Shown here: positions 23,135 to 25,876 of the stretch, piece after piece
Layout: every line of letters begins with the position of its first letter
How positions within the stretch are numbered: the stretch's first letter is position 1
Assembly (NCBI RefSeq): GCF_052119425.1
Contig: NZ_JBQKFH010000036.1
Coordinates: 1-25,876 of the forward strand
Length of the DNA stretch: 25,876 nucleotides
Origin: Enterococcus_E cecorum_C
Lineage (GTDB): Bacteria; Bacillota; Bacilli; Lactobacillales; Enterococcaceae
Reading direction: 5' to 3'
Position numbers and translations under genes: made by a program
The notes under the pieces: model-generated
Seen by the model: the letters and a program-made list of their open reading frames with translations, nothing else
Told to the model about the DNA's origin: nothing
Database searches by the model: none

Positions 23135-24541
23135 ATGAGTTCAGGCAAAATTGTTCAAGTCATTGGGCCGGTTGTTGACGTAGATTTTTCTAAGAGTCAA
23201 GAATTACCTGATATCAACAACGCGTTATTGGTCTATAAAAATGATGAACAAAAAAGTAAAATTGTGCTAGAAGCTGCCTTAGAATTAGGTGATGGCATCA
23301 TTCGTACAATTGCCATGGAATCAACGGATGGTTTACAACGTGGGATGGAAGTTGTCGATACAGGTAAACCAATTTCAGTTCCAGTTGGTAAAGAAACGCT
23401 AGGACGTGTTTTTAACGTTTTAGGAGATACGATTGATATGCAAGAACCATTTGCACAAGATGCAGATCGTTCTGCAATTCATAAAGCTGCACCAAAATTT
23501 GAAGACTTAAGTACAAGTACTGAAATTTTAGAAACAGGGATTAAAGTTATCGACTTATTAGCACCTTATTTAAAAGGTGGTAAAGTTGGTCTATTCGGGG
23601 GTGCCGGAGTAGGAAAAACCGTCTTAATCCAAGAATTAATCCATAATATCGCACAAGAACATGGTGGGATTTCTGTATTTACCGGTGTTGGTGAACGCAC
23701 CCGTGAAGGTAATGACTTGTATCACGAAATGCGTGATTCAGGAGTTATTGAAAAAACAGCCATGGTGTTTGGTCAAATGAACGAACCACCTGGAGCTCGT
23801 ATGCGTGTTGCTTTAACAGGGTTAACGATTGCTGAATATTTCCGTGATGTAGAAGGACAAGATGTGTTGCTATTTATCGATAACATCTTCCGTTTCACTC
23901 AAGCGGGTTCTGAAGTATCAGCCTTGCTTGGTCGTATGCCATCTGCTGTAGGTTATCAACCAACATTGGCTACAGAAATGGGTCAATTACAAGAACGTAT
24001 CACTTCAACTAAGAAGGGTTCTATCACTTCTATTCAAGCGATTTATGTCCCAGCCGATGACTATACTGACCCTGCACCAGCAACTGCCTTTGCGCACTTA
24101 GATGCTACAACTAACTTAGAGCGTAAATTGACAGAACAAGGGATTTATCCTGCCGTTGACCCACTGGCTTCAAGTTCAAGTGCTTTATCACCAGAGATTG
24201 TTGGTGAAGAACACTATGAAGTTGCAAGTGAAGTACAACATGTTTTACAACGTTATCGTGAATTACAAGATATCATTGCTATTTTAGGGATGGATGAATT
24301 ATCTGATGACGAAAAAGTGTTAGTTGCACGTGCTCGTCGTATTCAATTCTTCCTATCACAAAACTTCCATGTTGCTGAACAATTTACGGGTCAACCTGGT
24401 TCATATGTGCCAGTTGCTGAAACGATTAAAGGCTTTAAGGAAATTTTAGAAGGTAAGTATGACCACTTACCAGAAGAAGCTTTCCGTAGTGTTGGTCGTA
24501 TTGAAGACGTTGTTGAAAAAGCGAAAACACTAGGATACTAG
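23135..24541 (+). CDS. atpD: ATP synthase F1 subunit beta
   Basis: A 468-residue catalytic subunit. Walker A is GGAGVGKT at residues 155-162. The GVGERTREGNDLY segment carries the catalytic glutamate, Walker B is in VLLFIDNIFRF, and the DELSDDEK sequence is the DELSEED-type lever that contacts gamma. Length is typical. The ATG follows GTGGAGGA, 26 nt after atpG. All catalytic residues appear intact. Confidence 0.98.
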   Translation: MSSGKIVQVIGPVVDVDFSKSQELPDINNALLVYKNDEQKSKIVLEAALELGDGIIRTIAMESTDGLQRGMEVVDTGKPISVPVGKETLGRVFNVLGDTIDMQEPFAQDADRSAIHKAAPKFEDLSTSTEILETGIKVIDLLAPYLKGGKVGLFGGAGVGKTVLIQELIHNIAQEHGGISVFTGVGERTREGNDLYHEMRDSGVIEKTAMVFGQMNEPPGARMRVALTGLTIAEYFRDVEGQDVLLFIDNIFRFTQAGSEVSALLGRMPSAVGYQPTLATEMGQLQERITSTKKGSITSIQAIYVPADDYTDPAPATAFAHLDATTNLERKLTEQGIYPAVDPLASSSSALSPEIVGEEHYEVASEVQHVLQRYRELQDIIAILGMDELSDDEKVLVARARRIQFFLSQNFHVAEQFTGQPGSYVPVAETIKGFKEILEGKYDHLPEEAFRSVGRIEDVVEKAKTLGY

Positions 24542-24554
24542 AAAGAGGTGTCCT

Positions 24555-24977
24555 ATGGAAAATAGTATAACTGTTCGAGTTGTCACACCAGCAGGACTTG
24601 TCTATGAGCATCATGCAGCTATTGTTGTTGCTAAGACACCAACTGGCGAAATTGGAATCTTGGCAAATCACGCACCAATTATCGTTCCATTAACTATTGA
24701 CGAAGTTAGGGTCAAACGAACTGATTCTGATACACATGTTGATTGGATTGCGGTAAATGGTGGGATTATGGAAGTTCGTGATAATGTAGTGACCATTTTA
24801 GCGGATAGTGCTGAGCGTGAACGTGATATTGATGTACCACGCGCACAACGAGCAAAACAACGCGCTGAACGATTAATTCAAGAGGCAAAAGAAAATAAAG
24901 ATAATGATACATTGAAACGTGCCGAAGTTATGTTACATCGTGCTATGAATCGATTGAAAGTATCACAACACCAATAA
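24555..24977 (+). CDS. atpC: ATP synthase F1 subunit epsilon
   Basis: A 140-residue subunit with an N-terminal beta-sandwich (about 1-85, including GEIGILANHAP) and a C-terminal two-helix arm (about 88-135) that can block rotation and limit ATP hydrolysis. The ATG follows AAAGAGGTG, 13 nt after atpD. It is the last gene of the operon. Only 17 nt separate its stop from the insertion element, and no complete native terminator remains between them. Confidence 0.96.
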   Translation: MENSITVRVVTPAGLVYEHHAAIVVAKTPTGEIGILANHAPIIVPLTIDEVRVKRTDSDTHVDWIAVNGGIMEVRDNVVTILADSAERERDIDVPRAQRAKQRAERLIQEAKENKDNDTLKRAEVMLHRAMNRLKVSQHQ

Positions 24978-24997
24978 AAAAAAGACTTGAGACCTGT

Positions 24998-25045
24998 ACC
25001 GACCCCCAAAAGTTAGACCATAAAATCTAACAATTGGAGGTCGGT
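24998..25045 (+). promoter_or_regulatory. IS-end hairpin masking the transposase ribosome site
   Basis: ACCGACC (24998-25004) pairs with GGTCGGT (25039-25045), CCAA (25006-25009) with TTGG (25034-25037), and GTTAGA (25012-25017) with TCTAAC (25026-25031). The GGAGG ribosome site at 25036-25040 is inside the stem. ATTTTT follows, so the hairpin may also terminate incoming transcription. Confidence 0.7.
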
Positions 25046-25051
25046 ATTTTT

Positions 25052-25630
25052 ATGTCCAAATATTCTTTTGAGTTTAAAAAGCAAGTTGTAAATGCTTATC
25101 TTAATGGCGAAGGTGGTTATACTTATCTTGCAAATAAGTTCGGCATTCCATCTGATAATACAGTTAAACTATGGGTGGATAATTACAATGCATTTGGTGA
25201 TGAAGGATTAAAACGTTCTAGAAAAAATGATTTTTATTCTTTTGAAAAGAAGCTTTCTATAGTAGAGTTATATTTATCAAGTGAAATCTCATATCAAGAT
25301 TTAGCTCTGCAAGAAGGAATTACTAATCCAAGTATGATCACAAATTGGGTGAGTCGCTTTCGTGCAGCTGGTCCTGATGCCCTAAGACCACGCAAGAAGG
25401 GACGAAAGAAAACATTGAATACAACTAATGGCAATACACAAAACAAACCAGTTGAAGAATCTTCTGTTGATACAAGTGCAGAACATGTAAAAGAGCTAGA
25501 AGATGAACTTCTTAAATTGAGAATTGAGAATGCCTTTTTAAAAGAACTGAGGAGGCTGCGTTTAGAGGACGAGGAAAAAATGAGAGAACGGCACTCGTCA
25601 TCAACAGTCTCCGACGAGAATTCAAACTAA
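25052..25630 (+). CDS. IS3-family transposase OrfA
   Basis: A 192-residue DNA-binding part of the transposase. Two helix-turn-helix domains follow one another, about residues 5-55 and 60-110, then a basic KKGRKK patch. A leucine-zipper-like coiled coil (about 148-180) is used by IS150 proteins to multimerise. The ATG at 25052 lies 11 nt after TTGGAGG; a TTG at 25034 overlaps that site. The reading frame runs on to 25630 while orfB is open in the -1 frame, so the active OrfAB fusion is expected from -1 frameshifting. Slippery candidates are at 25537-25543 and 25575-25580. OrfA alone normally acts as a regulator. Confidence 0.9.
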   Translation: MSKYSFEFKKQVVNAYLNGEGGYTYLANKFGIPSDNTVKLWVDNYNAFGDEGLKRSRKNDFYSFEKKLSIVELYLSSEISYQDLALQEGITNPSMITNWVSRFRAAGPDALRPRKKGRKKTLNTTNGNTQNKPVEESSVDTSAEHVKELEDELLKLRIENAFLKELRRLRLEDEEKMRERHSSSTVSDENSN

Positions 25631-25876
25631 AAGACCTTCTCTCTTATACAGGCATGCCTAAAGCAACATATATGTATTGGCAAAAACGATTTGATAGAGA
25701 AAATCCTGACAAAGAACTTGAAGAAAAAATCCAAGAAATCCGTAAGAATAATAAGGATTACGGATATCGTAGAATACATGGAGAGCTTCATAATCAGGGA
25801 TATCTCATCAACAAAAAGAAGGTTCAGCGAATAGTTCAAAAACTTGGCTTGCAGGTGACATCCTACACACGCAAAA
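25576..25876 (+). CDS. IS3-family transposase OrfB, 5' part (cut by window end)
   Basis: The frame is -1 relative to orfA and open to the last base. The product reads KNERTALVINSLRRE, then LKDLLSYTGMPKATYMYW, then KDYGYRRIHGEL and KKKVQRIVQKLGL. This is the typical N-terminal HTH_21 region that precedes the DDE integrase core in IS150-group OrfB. The start given is the first codon after a slip at the A-run; no convincing independent start with a ribosome site is seen, although ATG at 25654 is in frame. The integrase core (DDE) is outside the window, so activity cannot be assessed. Confidence 0.82.

Larger units (their letters stand above)
24995..25876 (+). mobile_element. IS3-family (IS150-like) insertion sequence, left part
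   Basis: The left end is taken at TGTACCGACCCCCAAAAG, which resembles the TGTACTG..CCCAAAAAGTT termini of IS150-group elements. It contains orfA and the beginning of orfB in the -1 frame. The right end, the catalytic DDE region and the target duplication lie beyond the window, so intactness cannot be judged. It reads in the same direction as the ATP operon. Confidence 0.88.

Noticed and set aside
1..24994. Novel defence or mobile system in the housekeeping part
   Set aside because: All genes here belong to known core families in familiar order; no integrase, toxin-antitoxin pair, restriction or phage genes were found.

Overview
The window looks like chromosomal core DNA of a low-GC Gram-positive bacterium of the order Lactobacillales, most likely of Enterococcus type (Enterococcaceae). 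The basis is AT-rich sequence with strong AGGAGG-type ribosome sites, the glycolytic block cggR-gap-pgk-tpi-eno followed by secG-esterase-rnr-smpB, an H+-type F1Fo operon, rpoE (RNA polymerase delta), rpoN, and an HD-domain protein that I recognise as very close to Enterococcus faecalis dNTPase EF1143. The species call is inference; no 16S gene is present.

Layout. (1) 1-1180: a double hairpin, then a glyoxalase I gene (minus) divergent from a Nudix hydrolase (plus), each with a good sigma-A promoter. (2) 1141-4260: a minus-strand operon, lipL-like octanoyl/lipoyl transferase, EF1143-like HD dNTPase, Cof-type HAD phosphatase, with coupled or closely spaced starts. (3) 4291-5486: a DUF1934 protein and rpoE, ending in a bidirectional terminator. 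(4) 5519-6664: a cobalamin-independent methionine synthase-like (YxjG/YxjH) gene on the minus strand, with a MET-box-like palindrome upstream. (5) 6805-8376: a tRNA-Arg(CCG) gene on the minus strand lying inside the presumed 5' leader of rpoN on the plus strand. (6) 8430-14211: the CggR-controlled central glycolysis block. The sequence shows a sigma-A promoter, a two-half-site CggR operator, an intrinsic terminator/attenuator between gap and pgk, a perfect hairpin between pgk and tpi, and a candidate separate promoter with a cre-like site before eno. (7) 14284-18253: secG, carboxylesterase, RNase R and SmpB (export, RNA decay, trans-translation). (8) 18431-24977: the complete eight-gene F-type ATP synthase operon atpBEFHAGDC. 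(9) 24995-25876: the left part of an IS3-family (IS150-like) insertion sequence, cut by the window edge. It sits where the ATP operon terminator should be.

Functionally the window couples ATP generation (lower glycolysis and ATP synthase) with small housekeeping transcription and RNA quality factors. I did not find a previously undescribed multi-gene system. The most interesting signals are regulatory: the tRNA-rpoN antisense overlap with a cre-like site at the rpoN start, the MET-box-like element, and the IS end hairpin that sequesters the transposase ribosome site exactly where read-through from a strong operon would arrive.
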